DNA of 64,000 nt from assembly GCF_033807715.1 (NCBI RefSeq), contig NC_084599.1:34928750-34992749 (forward strand), in the 5' to 3' direction. Numbering within the stretch: position 1 is the stretch's first letter; the number at the start of each line of letters is the position of its first letter. Positions 1 to 9,389 of the stretch are shown in pieces. The position numbers and the translations under genes are program-made. Under the pieces are notes generated by a model. It ran no database searches. It saw only the letters and a program-made list of their open reading frames with translations, and was not told the DNA's origin. This DNA comes from Cololabis saira. Lineage: Eukaryota; Chordata; Actinopteri; Beloniformes; Belonidae.

Positions 1-941
1 GTCAAGCAAATGGATGGAACAGTTTTACAGAAGCATAACTTACTAAAATCAACACAGTTCTGCCAAATTCAGGTTAATAATCATAAATCATGATTAGGAA
101 TAAAAACAGGGAGGGATTACATGCCAATTTAACGTCACATCAGGCCGCATGATTATTATTCCCAAATGCACATTTAACAACAGCTTAAAAAAGGAAAATA
201 ATGGGAAATGCATTAAGCTCGCCCTAAAAATATCACAGTAATTACAGCGCCACAGTGTTGGACAGGATGTCAAACTAAGCAAGCCAACACTGCTGCTCAA
301 TATGCATTACCACAGGCTAATGCACACACATTATAGTCCTTTACATTGCACTGAAAACCCTCACTTCTCCTACATGTGGACGGTGAGAGCGCTGACCTAC
401 TTCTAGTCGTTATGCAACATCTGGCAGAAGACTCTTGGTGAAGGCCTGCATGCTAAACTCCTCCACATGACGAGGTCCCACCACACTAGCTTATTGTCTC
501 GGTCTCCACCTATAGCTCTGCAGAGCAAACCACATCCTCGTCTCTCAATATAGTTCTTTAATAGTTTCCATCCTGACGCACAGCTGTAACAACAATCTAT
601 TTAAAAAGGTTATATTATACAATTCAGCATTAATCTGAGAAAAAGAAGCAAATAGCAATTCAGTAATGATATGTAGATACATAAAAATCCATGCTGTGTG
701 TGACAATGCTGCATGTAATCACTGTTTTGATCAGTCACAGGAGTCAGAGATGAATTTAAATAAAAAGAGTGATGAGAAAATAAGGATTCCAGGTCACTAG
801 AGCAGCGATAGAGACAAGGTTTGACAACCACACAACAAACGGTACTGAATCTGCCATGAAAAGAGTGAAACAATTCACATTTTTGTTGCAGAGGACTGCC
901 ATTTCCTTTCCCCATTATTCCATCTGATTAGGCAGACACTA
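1..941. other. Unannotated stretch
   Basis: I see no exon, RNA gene or recognisable repeat here. If the candidate minus-strand exon at 1886-1918 is real, this stretch lies inside that gene's first intron or beyond it. Confidence 0.5.
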
Positions 942-1062
942 AAGCCTGAATTATGGTTCTGCGTTAAATCGACGCCGTAGGGTACACCGTACGTTGTGCG
1001 TCGCCGCGTAACCTACGCCGTAGGCTCTGCGTCGGTGTAACGCGGAACCATAAATCAGCCTT
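942..1062. mobile_element. Short palindromic MITE, copy 1
   Basis: This 121-bp element has near-perfect inverted ends. One end begins AAGCCTGAATTATGGTTC and the other, on the opposite strand, begins AAGGCTGATTTATGGTTCC. The interior is CpG-rich (repeats of CGCCGTAGG type) and largely self-complementary, so the whole unit can fold back. Two further copies lie at 37378-37442 and 38317-38417 with the same left/right end differences, which shows a family and not a chance palindrome. The 38317 copy is flanked by TTA on both sides, which would suit a PIF/Harbinger-type element. That superfamily call is inference. There is no coding capacity. Confidence 0.75.
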
Positions 1063-1885
1063 ACGTGCAGGTCTGCAGCTGAACAATCAATGCTTGTTAG
1101 AAATCCCCCTAGCGGTGAAGAGAGGAACTGCAGCTTCTCTCACTCACTTACAGTGGAAATTTACTACTGAACTGACTGGTTCTGCTCTTTTAAAATGCAA
1201 CACCTCACGATCTGAATTAATACCACGGTTGTATAATCTCTACAAAACAAAATAAAACAAATATGATCCCAAAAACAAGACATAATTAATTAATGGAGCA
1301 TAAATCCCAGTGTGCATGGGCGTTACGGCCGCCCAGTACGATTTTAATTATCTACTAGATATTACTTTAAGAGGATGTTAAAAGGGTTATTTTTATTTCT
1401 TTCATTAACAGTTACTCGGGATTTTTCCCCACGTGGTTGTCAGCTTTAGAGGATTAACAGTAGCCTACAATAGGTCAAATAGTGCCATGGCATTAGCCAG
1501 CATGACACACACTACTTTACAGTTATACATTCAATTCTGTGCCCAAATGTCATCACAACTTTCCTTTTAGAGAATAACTGATCCAGTATATCCACTCAGA
1601 AGCGGGAATACTGTGTCAATATTTCCTCAAGGCCTATAAAATAAGAATAAGGAACTAGATGTGGGGTTATGGAGGACAGCGTGTACCCATGAGATCCACA
1701 CACACATCCTACCATCCCCCAAATGGGATGATTTCAAATCAAACATCCACATTTGCGTCCAAAAATGAAAAAAATGATGAATCATCAAATTAACATCCAG
1801 TCAGTTGAAAATTCAACCTCCCTGAACGCAGCATCAATTCCGCCTTCAGAAGTCGGAAATGTAAAAAAAAAAAGCAGCAACCTAC
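1063..1885. other. Unannotated stretch, possible intron of a minus-strand gene
   Basis: No exon or known repeat is recognised. On the minus strand it directly follows the good splice donor at 1885, so it would be the start of intron 1 of the candidate gene at 1886-1918. Confidence 0.35.
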
Positions 1886-1918
1886 CTTAGGGGTGTGAGC
1901 ACGGATGATATTCGACAT
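1886..1918 (-). CDS. Candidate first coding exon of an unidentified minus-strand gene (partial)
   Basis: On the minus strand an ATG at 1918 with A at -3 opens eleven codons (MSNIIRAHTPK) and runs into an excellent donor, CTAAG|GTAGGT, at 1886/1885. Upstream (higher coordinates) lies a CpG-rich stretch with GC boxes and a CRE, as expected of a promoter. The frame is open further upstream, but only from a non-ATG codon, so 1918 is the natural start. I do not recognise the peptide. The rest of the protein would lie left of the window. In other vertebrates IVNS1ABP lies divergently upstream of HMCN1, so this could be a 5' exon of that gene, with the short frame perhaps only a uORF. That is inference from synteny. 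It could also be a chance match. Confidence 0.3.
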
Positions 1919-1959
1919 ATTTAATGTAAATTCAGAGTTTGTTGGTTCGGATCGAGGAA

Positions 1960-2195
1960 AAGACGCGACAACAGGCAAAAAGCGTGTGTCACGGGTATCT
2001 CTAGTAGGAGTCTTTCTGTAGGAGAAGCGCGTCCACTCGAGCAGCCGGTCTGATCGAGCTCTGACAGAACAACTGGCGGGGGAAAAAGCGCGCTCCCGCC
2101 AACACTCGGCGCCACGCCGCCTGTGACGTCAGCTGTGGGCGGGGCGGGGGGCGGGGCTTCGGTGAACAGTCTGCGGGGCGGAGCTGCAGTGCAGC
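1960..2195 (-). promoter_or_regulatory. CpG-rich promoter-like region with CRE and GC boxes
   Basis: CpG density jumps here against AT-rich surroundings. A perfect palindromic cAMP response element, TGACGTCA, sits at 2124-2131. A run of GC boxes (GGGCGGGGC type) follows at about 2138-2180. The island abuts the candidate minus-strand exon at 1886-1918, so I place the direction leftwards. A rightward promoter is not excluded, although no + strand exon is visible nearby. Confidence 0.5.
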
Positions 2196-2235
2196 TACAT
2201 ATGGCAGGTTTCCCATTGGAAATAGTTGACTAAGG

Positions 2236-2726
2236 CAGTGGTCCTCAACCTTTTTTCAGTGATGTACCCCCTGTGAAATATTTTTTAAGCCAAGTACCCC
2301 CTAACCAGCGCAAAGCACTTTTGGTTGTAAAAAAAAAAGACCCAAAACAGAGCACTGTGCCATCAGTAACTGATTTATTAAACATAAAAATATTGCTGCT
2401 ATGCTTCAACCACGACTCCATCGTTGGTCCAAGTGATTGACAGGTGAAGCCAGGTGGCATTTGACAGGTTAGGTGGAACCATCCTGGTGTGGGGGATACT
2501 CTGGGGTTTTAGGATAATAAGTTGAATAGCCTACTCCTGAAGATAAAATTCATTTTATGAATTTAGACTTATATTTTCCTCAATTATTTATGAAATAATT
2601 ATTTTTAAAGGATTTTTGCTTGGAGGCTACTTTTTAAATATATGTATATTTTAAAATCTCACGTACCCCCTGGAGTGTCTTCACGTACACCCACGGGGTA
2701 CGCGTACCCCCATTTGAGAACCACTG
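2236..2726. mobile_element. Non-autonomous hAT element
   Basis: The 491-bp element has inverted ends CAGTGGTCCTCAA (left) and CAGTGGTTCTCAA (right, reverse strand), followed on both sides by GTACCCCC-rich subterminal sequence. It is bounded by a perfect 8-bp duplication GACTAAGG at 2228-2235 and 2727-2734, the hallmark of hAT transposition. No transposase frame is present. Confidence 0.88.
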
Positions 2727-2734
2727 GACTAAGG

Positions 2735-3410
2735 GCGAAATTGTGCACGAGATAGAGAAGAGTTGTTCCATATCTGACCTACTGTGTTGAAGTTTGGGGA
2801 AATGCCTGTAAAACATATATTCAATCAATTTTCATTCTGCAAAAAAAGAGCCATAAGAATAATCAGTAGAAAACTGATCCAACAAATCCATTATTCCTTC
2901 AGTTAAAATTGTTGAAATTTCATGAATTAGTAGATTATAGTATTCTGCAAATTATGTTTAAAGCTCATAAAAAAACTTTACCAATCAACATTCAGAAAAG
3001 ATTTGAAAAAAGAGGAAGCAAGTATAACTTAAAAGGAACAGAGATTTTTTAAAAACCAAGATGCAGGACAAAATTGATGGAACGTTGTGTTTCTGTGAAA
3101 GGAATCAGTTTATGGAACAATCTGAATAAAGAAAACAAAGAATCCAAATAAATATAATATGTTAGTTAAGTTTGATTGACATACCCATAGACGGCGTTAA
3201 TTTAATTTTATTTTTTTATTTACTTAGTTGTTTTTTTTTTAATTTGTAATTTATGTCATTTGTGAATGTATTTATTGGAAAAAGGGGCATATTAGATAGG
3301 ATTCTTCTTCTTTCTGCTCCCTTTTCATTCACCATTTATGAAAATTTGTATTTGTATTGAATTGTTTGTTTTATTTTTTGAATGAAATAAAGAATAAAAG
3401 GAAAATGAGA
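2735..3410 (+). mobile_element. 5'-truncated LINE, degraded RT C-terminus plus 3' UTR
   Basis: Translated on the + strand, pieces such as YCVEVWGNACKTYIQSI and ERCVSVKGISLWNNL match the region after the reverse transcriptase domain of fish LINEs, with stops and frame changes between. The tail at about 3280-3405 has the pattern CTTTTCATTCACC ... GAATGAAATAAAGAATAAA, a typical LINE 3' end. The hAT element at 2236-2726 sits at its left edge. The LINE clade cannot be fixed by eye. It is dead. Confidence 0.65.
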
Positions 3411-3655
3411 TGAAAGAGTTATTTTTGATTTATATAAATGATTTGGCCGCAGCCTTGTCCTCCTTGTTTCCTGTAATTTTTGCCGATGATACAAACTTAT
3501 TTATTTCACGTAATGATTTTTCATGATTTTTAACTTTAAAAAAAATTGTATATATGTTAATAAGAGCTGTCATTTGCCTATTTACTGTACAGTGAGTGAA
3601 AATAACAGAGTCAAATTCCCTGTCTTGTTTGACCTGACTTGGCCAATAAACCTGA

Positions 3656-3790
3656 TTCTGATTCTGATTCTGAAATGCAGCCTGCTTCTTCCAATCCAGG
3701 GTCATGGTGATCTGCTGGGGCCTAATCCAGCTCTCTTCAGGCGAAAGGCAGGCTTGGGTCACCTGTCCATCGGAGGTCCATAAATAAATA
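3656..3790 (+). repeat. Short ATTCTG tandem and dispersed RTE-like repeat fragment
   Basis: Three ATTCTG units at about 3656-3673 are followed by a fragment reading CCAGGGTCATGGTGATCTG ... GGCGAAAGGCAGG ... CACCTGTCCATCGG. This is the degraded form of a very common vertebrate repeat also found at 12455-12552 and 59036-59130. It is probably derived from a LINE 3' tail; that classification is from memory of the family. Confidence 0.5.
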
Positions 3791-3964
3791 AATTTAAAAT
3801 ACAATAAAGTTAATAATAATAATTAAAAGGAATACATTGTTAGGTGTCGGGCCACGTAGAACGATAGATAAGTACTGTGACCTCTAACCACAAGTACAGC
3901 GTTTCTTGTTCTCAGGAAGAACCATCTCCCCTCAAAAAAGTAGGTCAAAAAGAAATGGGTGATG

Positions 3965-4250
3965 TCATCCGATTCAGAATCAGATTCAGATGACTTTATT
4001 AATCCCTTTGGGAGGTTCCCTCGGGGAAATTGACATCTCCATCTCACACACACAGCACTGTCATTTACAAATCAAACACCCCAAAAGCCAAACACCCATA
4101 TAAAGATAAAAAGATTTTAAAAAATAAATATAAAAATAAAAGGTAAAAACAAAAATAAAAAGTGCGGTGCCATAATAAAGAATGGTGGTACTTCCATCCG
4201 TCTGTGTGATTTGTAAGTGTTCAGAGCTGTCAAAAAAAGAGAGAAACAAG
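3965..4250 (-). mobile_element. LINE/SINE 3'-end fragment
   Basis: The sequence GACTTTATTAATCCCTTTGG, continuing GGAGGTTCCCTCGGGGAAATT, is a familiar fish retroposon 3' end read on the minus strand (AATAAAGTC at its end). AT-rich 3' UTR-like sequence follows to about 4250. No coding part remains. Confidence 0.5.
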
Positions 4251-5663
4251 TGAAAGAAAATCATTTTTGAGAAACAAGGTATTATAAATATTTCATAAAA
4301 TGTTCAGCGTTTAAGCATATACCTCCGACTATTCCCTAGTGTGCCATTAAAGAGCAGATCAGTTACAGTGCCTGGGTGATTGCTCAGTGGAATCGAGCCA
4401 CTTGTCTGAGGCACCGTAGCGGGCCGATGCTTGCTGACGAAGGACTTTGTTTTGAGCCACGTTTGTTCATCTGCCCTTTACTCATCGTGTCACTTTAAAA
4501 GTCACTCCTTTTTGGCATTATGTCCACGTCTTAAGAATGCATCAGTCAGTCTGTTTCTGCTAACGGACTGCTACCTTCACATATTTCCTCCTCTAAGTAT
4601 GCCTATAAATCATGACAGCAAGCCTGCATGAGATCCATTGCATAAGTCAAACCCTCGGTGCTGTATAGACGTCAGTGCAGACAGGCCAACTCATTCATAT
4701 GGCTTGATTAAATAGAGCTTAGTACTACTTGAGTACGTCAGTAATTCGATTAGATTATACGAATCGCTTTAATACTAACGTGTCAGTCAGACTTTGTGTG
4801 TGCATGTGAATATTCATCTGCAAGTGAAGATGCCTTAAAATCAGGCAAACAGATTTAACTTCGGAAGGACATTTAAGCATAATAATTTACTTAAGAGCGC
4901 ACTGACCTTTGTGTTGGAAACTACGGCGGTAACGATCACATTCAGGCTTCCAGTGAATGCAGATTAGGTTTATCAACACAAAGTTATCGCTTCATAACAG
5001 CTCTTGTGCTGGTATTTTTTACCACAACATGTTGTGCTCTCATCCATGAAAGGATGGCATTCCTGACAAGGTGAGGGCAGGCATTGCTGGCTCATGCTCA
5101 AGAAAATGTTGTCTACCATGGATGGAGACCTGCATCATATTTCACCACCTCTACGGGCAGACGTTTTCCATGCTTAGACAGCACAGGAAACCAAAAAGCA
5201 TGAAGGTCACATTACTTAAAGGATATATTTATCAAAACAGTTTAAATGTATCTAAAACAGTTAATCACTGAGACAGCTGTGTATCTCTCCCCAGGAATTG
5301 CAAAACACAAGACACTGTCTATTCACTGTTAGTTATATTTCTCTAAAAGATCCTCTGCCTCCAAGTTTTTAACATTGCCTCAACAGTCTGCAAAGGGACA
5401 TTGTTTGTAAAGTTCACAGCCCGCAACCCTACATCCCCGACACATCATCAGTATAAGTACCTTCTAAAAATACAGAGCTGGAAGTTTTAGATGATGTGGA
5501 AGAGCCAATCGGTTCAACACAGTTCCTCAGATAGCTGCTGCTTTGGTTTGGGAACTAAAACACCTGGTACCAGAATGGTTGGTAGGAATAATGTTATCAG
5601 CATTCCCAAGGAGAGGTGCATGATAAGTAGTTCACAAGTTTTCCTTTTGTAAATTGGAGAGAA
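4251..5663. other. Unannotated stretch
   Basis: Only short open frames with no recognisable protein similarity are present, and no repeat boundary is seen. Confidence 0.5.
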
Positions 5664-6423
5664 GTGGTCTTCAACCATGGTCCTCAGGACCCCCTGTCCC
5701 GCATGTTTTAGATGTTTCCCTGTTTCATCACACCATGATACAAATGACTGTAGCTGCGTCCGAAATGCCATACTAAACAGTATATACTCAAAAAGTATAC
5801 TTAAGTTCGGCACACTTTTGAGTAAATATCAGTAGTATGCATTAAGTCGGACATACTACACAGAGCGCACAAGGCACTTCCTGCCGTTGGGAGGGGGAGT
5901 TGTTACCATGGTAACAACTCATGTCACAGCAGCAGTAGCAGCACCGCTCTGCTCTTTCCCGTTTATCCTGGCCCAAACAAGATGACATTATATAATATAT
6001 ATATCATATTATATATGAATATTATAATATTATATATTAATATTATTATACTTAATATTATACTTATGACATATACGTATTTGCTCAGCAACCAAACACT
6101 GCTGCATTACATTGTGGGAAGTTTCTGCTTAGCTAGAGTCCATCAATCCACACTAATACATTTTTCCGGAATGAGTATGGATGACACATAGTATTGTGTA
6201 CGTACTAATGTTTCGGACGCACTAAAAAATCTCACATACTGTTTTTGCATGCTCATTAGGGTGAAGTAGGGGGATTTCGGACGCAGCTTGTGTCACTAAC
6301 AGACTTGTCCAGACCTTGATGACAAGCTGATGATGACCATTAATGAGATTCAGGTGTGATGATGCAAGGAAACATCAAAAACATGCAGGACAGGGGGTCC
6401 TGAGGACCAGGGTTGAAGAGCAC
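5664..6423. mobile_element. Fish MITE split by a second transposon
   Basis: The left end (GTGGTCTTCAACCATGGTCC, then AGGACCCCCTGTCC, CATGTTTTAGATGTTTCC) recurs in reverse complement at about 6330-6423 (GTGCTCTTCAACCCTGGTCC, same inner motifs), giving long inverted ends. The two halves are separated by the unrelated element at 5753-6287. A further diverged fragment with the motif GCATGCTTTAGGTGTTTCC is at about 30797-30860. No clear target duplication was found for the outer element. Confidence 0.7.
5753..6287. mobile_element. DNA transposon nested in the MITE at 5664-6423
   Basis: The ends are inverted copies of GCTGCGTCCGAAAT (5753 rightwards; 6287 leftwards), and an inner GTTTCGGACGCAC motif lies near 6211. 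The centre is AT-rich (5985-6070). TGT flanks both sides, a possible 3-bp duplication. There is no transposase. Confidence 0.72.
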
Positions 6424-6595
6424 GGATCTAAAGTGTGAATATGAAAACAATATAAAAAAAGTGTAATTTCCAGAGTAGCTCCAAATAATATTTATGGTTC
6501 AGTTTCTTGAAGAAAATAGCGTGCAGATGCTCAATCTGTTTTGAGCGATATCCCTAGGGTTTGTCAGTCAGTGCGGTTACATGCACATCTAAATC

Positions 6596-7312
6596 CAGAG
6601 GTGGGTAGTAACGAGTTACATTTACTCCGTTACATTTACTTGAGTAAGTTTTGGGAAATTTTGTACTTTTAGGAGTAGTTTTGAATCACTATACTTTTTA
6701 CTTTTACTTGAGTAGATTTGTGAAGAAGAAACTGTTACTCTTACTCCGCTACATTAAGCTACATTTAGCTCGTTACTTTTCTTTTATCCCCTCCGCGTAC
6801 GCGTCAATCTCATGACATCACCGAGTGATTCTTTGGGAAAAATTTTTCTTTTTGCATGTTTTGTCACATATGCACAGACTCAAACACACACACAGTTTCT
6901 TGGCTTGAGTTAATTGGCTTGTTCTAGTTCTGCCTGCAGAGCCTGGTTAAAAAAAAAAAAATACAACGGCTTGAAATTTTGTGCTATTAAAGTACTTGAA
7001 TTTACTTTAAGATTATTTTAATTTAAGCTATTTTTTATTAATTCTAATTTATTTTATTATTTTATTGATTTAATTTGCCTGAAGATGATTATTTTGTACT
7101 TTTGTCTGTTTGAATGGTTGTGTTAAAAAAATGTATCAGACGTTACTCAACAGTTACTCAGTATTTGAGTAGTTTTTTCACCAAGTACTTTTTTACTTTT
7201 ACTCAAGTAATTAATTGGATGACTACTTTTTACTTCTACTACTTGAGTCATATTATTCAACAAAATAGTACTTTTACTTGATTACAATTTTTGGCTACTC
7301 TACCCACCTCTG
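6596..7312. mobile_element. Non-autonomous hAT element (AGAGGTGGGTAG type)
   Basis: The 717-bp element begins CAGAGGTGGGTAGTAACGAG and ends GGCTACTCTACCCACCTCTG. It is full of ACTTTTACTTGAGTA motifs in both orientations. A perfect 8-bp duplication TCTAAATC lies at 6588-6595 and 7313-7320. It has no coding capacity. It resembles the 29967-30671 element in layout (ACTCAAGTA arrays inside CAGAGGTG ends) but has different terminal sequence beyond that. Confidence 0.9.
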
Positions 7313-7941
7313 TCTAAATCAAGCTATTGGCAACAATCTAACTAAGGATTAAGGAGGTTCACAGAAATCTGAGTAGCCCATACGTGCACGAGAAGATCAT
7401 TGATTATTGAGTGAGGTGCGTTTCACTCCACGACGCTAGGTGGCGCCACACACACTTTCGTGTTGGCGTTAAACAAGCGTGAAGGAGGACAACAACATGC
7501 GAAAATATGGACTTTAATGATGCAGCAGCTCTGTAAATGTCGTACCTACTAAGCAGATCATGTTGCAGGTGAGATGCAGCAAAGTCTCCCTCTTCTTCTG
7601 TTACTTCTGTGTTGTTGTGATGCCGTAACTGTTGTTATTCCTGCATTATTCCAGAAGGGGCGTCCCGGCGCGGTCATTAGCTCGGCTAAGCGTGGGTTGA
7701 ATTAGGACCGCATTATCTGGCACTGAAAGCTCGATCTCAAGAGCTTCAGTTCTGTTCGACTACAGCCAGACTAAGGTGGAAACATGGCTGTTAAAACTTC
7801 AATATCGGTGTAAATGACCGCATAATTCATCACACGACCAACATAACCGTTAAAAAAAACAACAGAAATAAAAAACAGATCGCAGCTTAATGGCAATTTT
7901 GTTGACATGAACAACACTTGGTCTCTTATTAAATACAATTT

Positions 7942-8697
7942 TGAGAAAAAAGTCGAAATTTCATGAATAAAGTCGAAATTTCGCCTTTTTTCTCAGCATT
8001 TCGCCTTTTTTTTTTACATTTCTCCTTTATTCACGAAATTTCAACTTTTTTCTCAACATTTCGACTTTTTTCTCAACATTTCGACTTTTTTCTCAACATT
8101 TCGACTTTATTCACGAAATTTCAACTTTTTTCTCTACATTTCGACTTTTTTCTCAACATTTCGACTTTTTTCTCGACATTTCGACTTTTTTCTTGAAATT
8201 ATACTTCAACAATATTCTCGGCATTTCGACTTTTTTCTCAACATTAAGACTTTTTTTCTTAAAATTTCAACTTTTTTCTCAACATTTCGACTTTATTCAT
8301 GAAATTTTGACTTTTTTCTCTACATTTCGACTTTTTTCTCGACATTTCGACTTTTTTCTCGAAATTGTACTTCAACATTAATCTCGACATTTCAACTTTT
8401 TTCTCGACATTTCGACTTTTTTCTCAACATTTCGACTTTTTTCTCGACATTTCGACTTTTTTCTTGAAATTATACTTCAACAATATTCTCGGCATTTCGA
8501 CTTTTTTCTCAACATTAAGACTTTTTTTCTTAAAATTTCAACTTTTTTCTCAACATTTCGACTTTATTCATGAAATTTTGACTTTTTTCTCTACATTTCG
8601 ACTTTTTTCTCGACATTTCGACTTTTTTCTCGAAATTGTACTTCAACATTAATCTCGACATTTCAACTTTTTTCTCGACATTTCGACTTTTTTCTTG
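7942..8697. repeat. Minisatellite with 20-bp unit and 271-bp higher-order repeat
   Basis: The basic unit is about 20 bp, TTTCGACTTTTTTCTCAACA with variants (Ctcgaca, Ctctaca, Attcatgaa). Its orientation flips near 7982: the first about 40 bp carry the reverse complement (GAGAAAAAAGTCGAAAT), so a hairpin can form at the junction. A longer block beginning at about 8201 is repeated from about 8472 (period 271) and looks identical over more than 200 bp, indicating recent duplication. Phenylalanine-rich open frames across it are artefacts of the repeat. Confidence 0.93.
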
Positions 8698-9389
8698 AAG
8701 TGCATAATGAAAAAAAAATCTTCCTCCTCTAAAATATTATTTTTATTTTTCTCCTGCCTGGCCCTAATACTCTTCCGTACTGTTCAGTATATTATACAGT
8801 AAGTAAACCGAATACTTTGTCACTGTTTTACTTCCATTTTATGTGTATATATTATATATTTTATTTATGTGTATATATTTGTTTTAAATCACATTTTTTA
8901 AACGAATATTTATATGTTTGTGTTCAGTCTGTCATGAACTGTTACCAACAGACAGCTAAATGGACTGCTAGTTTGCACCCGAGGAAAGTGGAGCAAGGTA
9001 AGTAATTCAGTGATATTTCAGTTATTCAGTTGTTATTGTAATGTAAAGTGTTATTGTAATATTTACAATGTTTTTTGTGTTTGAATTGATTAATACAGAC
9101 AAGCAACTTGCAAATTTAATGTTTAATGTTTAATATTTGCTTTATTGTAGCCTATTGCATTTACGTGGACATATTGTTCATTCATTTTTGAGCATGTAAT
9201 TGATATATCTTGTACAATATGCATCTTGTCTTATTTGTATCATACTTTTAGTTTCACGGCGCTGGAAAAGCGGCAAATAAATCTGTTTGCACCCGTTTTT
9301 GAGACATCGCTTCTTTCGGCTCCAAGGGCTGCTACAGGTAAGATTAAAGCAACAATTTGTATTTTCTGTTAGTGCATGTAAACGTACTG

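Larger units (their letters stand above)
6569..9389. mobile_element. Possible decayed DNA transposon enclosing a hAT element and a minisatellite
   Basis: An 18-bp terminal inverted repeat is visible: CAGTGCGGTTACATGCAC at 6569 and CAGTACGTTTACATGCAC read leftwards from 9389 (16 of 18 match). Between them, outside the nested hAT at 6596-7312 and the minisatellite at 7942-8697, lie three stretches ending in strong splice donors (GCAG|GTGAGA near 7567, CAAG|GTAAGT near 8997, ACAG|GTAAGA near 9340). They could be exon relics of a transposase gene. I recognise no protein and no target duplication, so this remains tentative. Confidence 0.4.

Noticed and set aside
7963..8652. Three phenylalanine-rich open frames
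   Set aside because: They are read-through of the 20-bp minisatellite (TTTCGACTTTTTTCTC units) and have no protein character beyond the repeat.
8926..9345. Two exon-like segments (AG...GTAAGT/GTAAGA) as a novel host gene
   Set aside because: They lie within the possible decayed transposon at 6569-9389 and give no recognisable protein; kept only as part of that finding.
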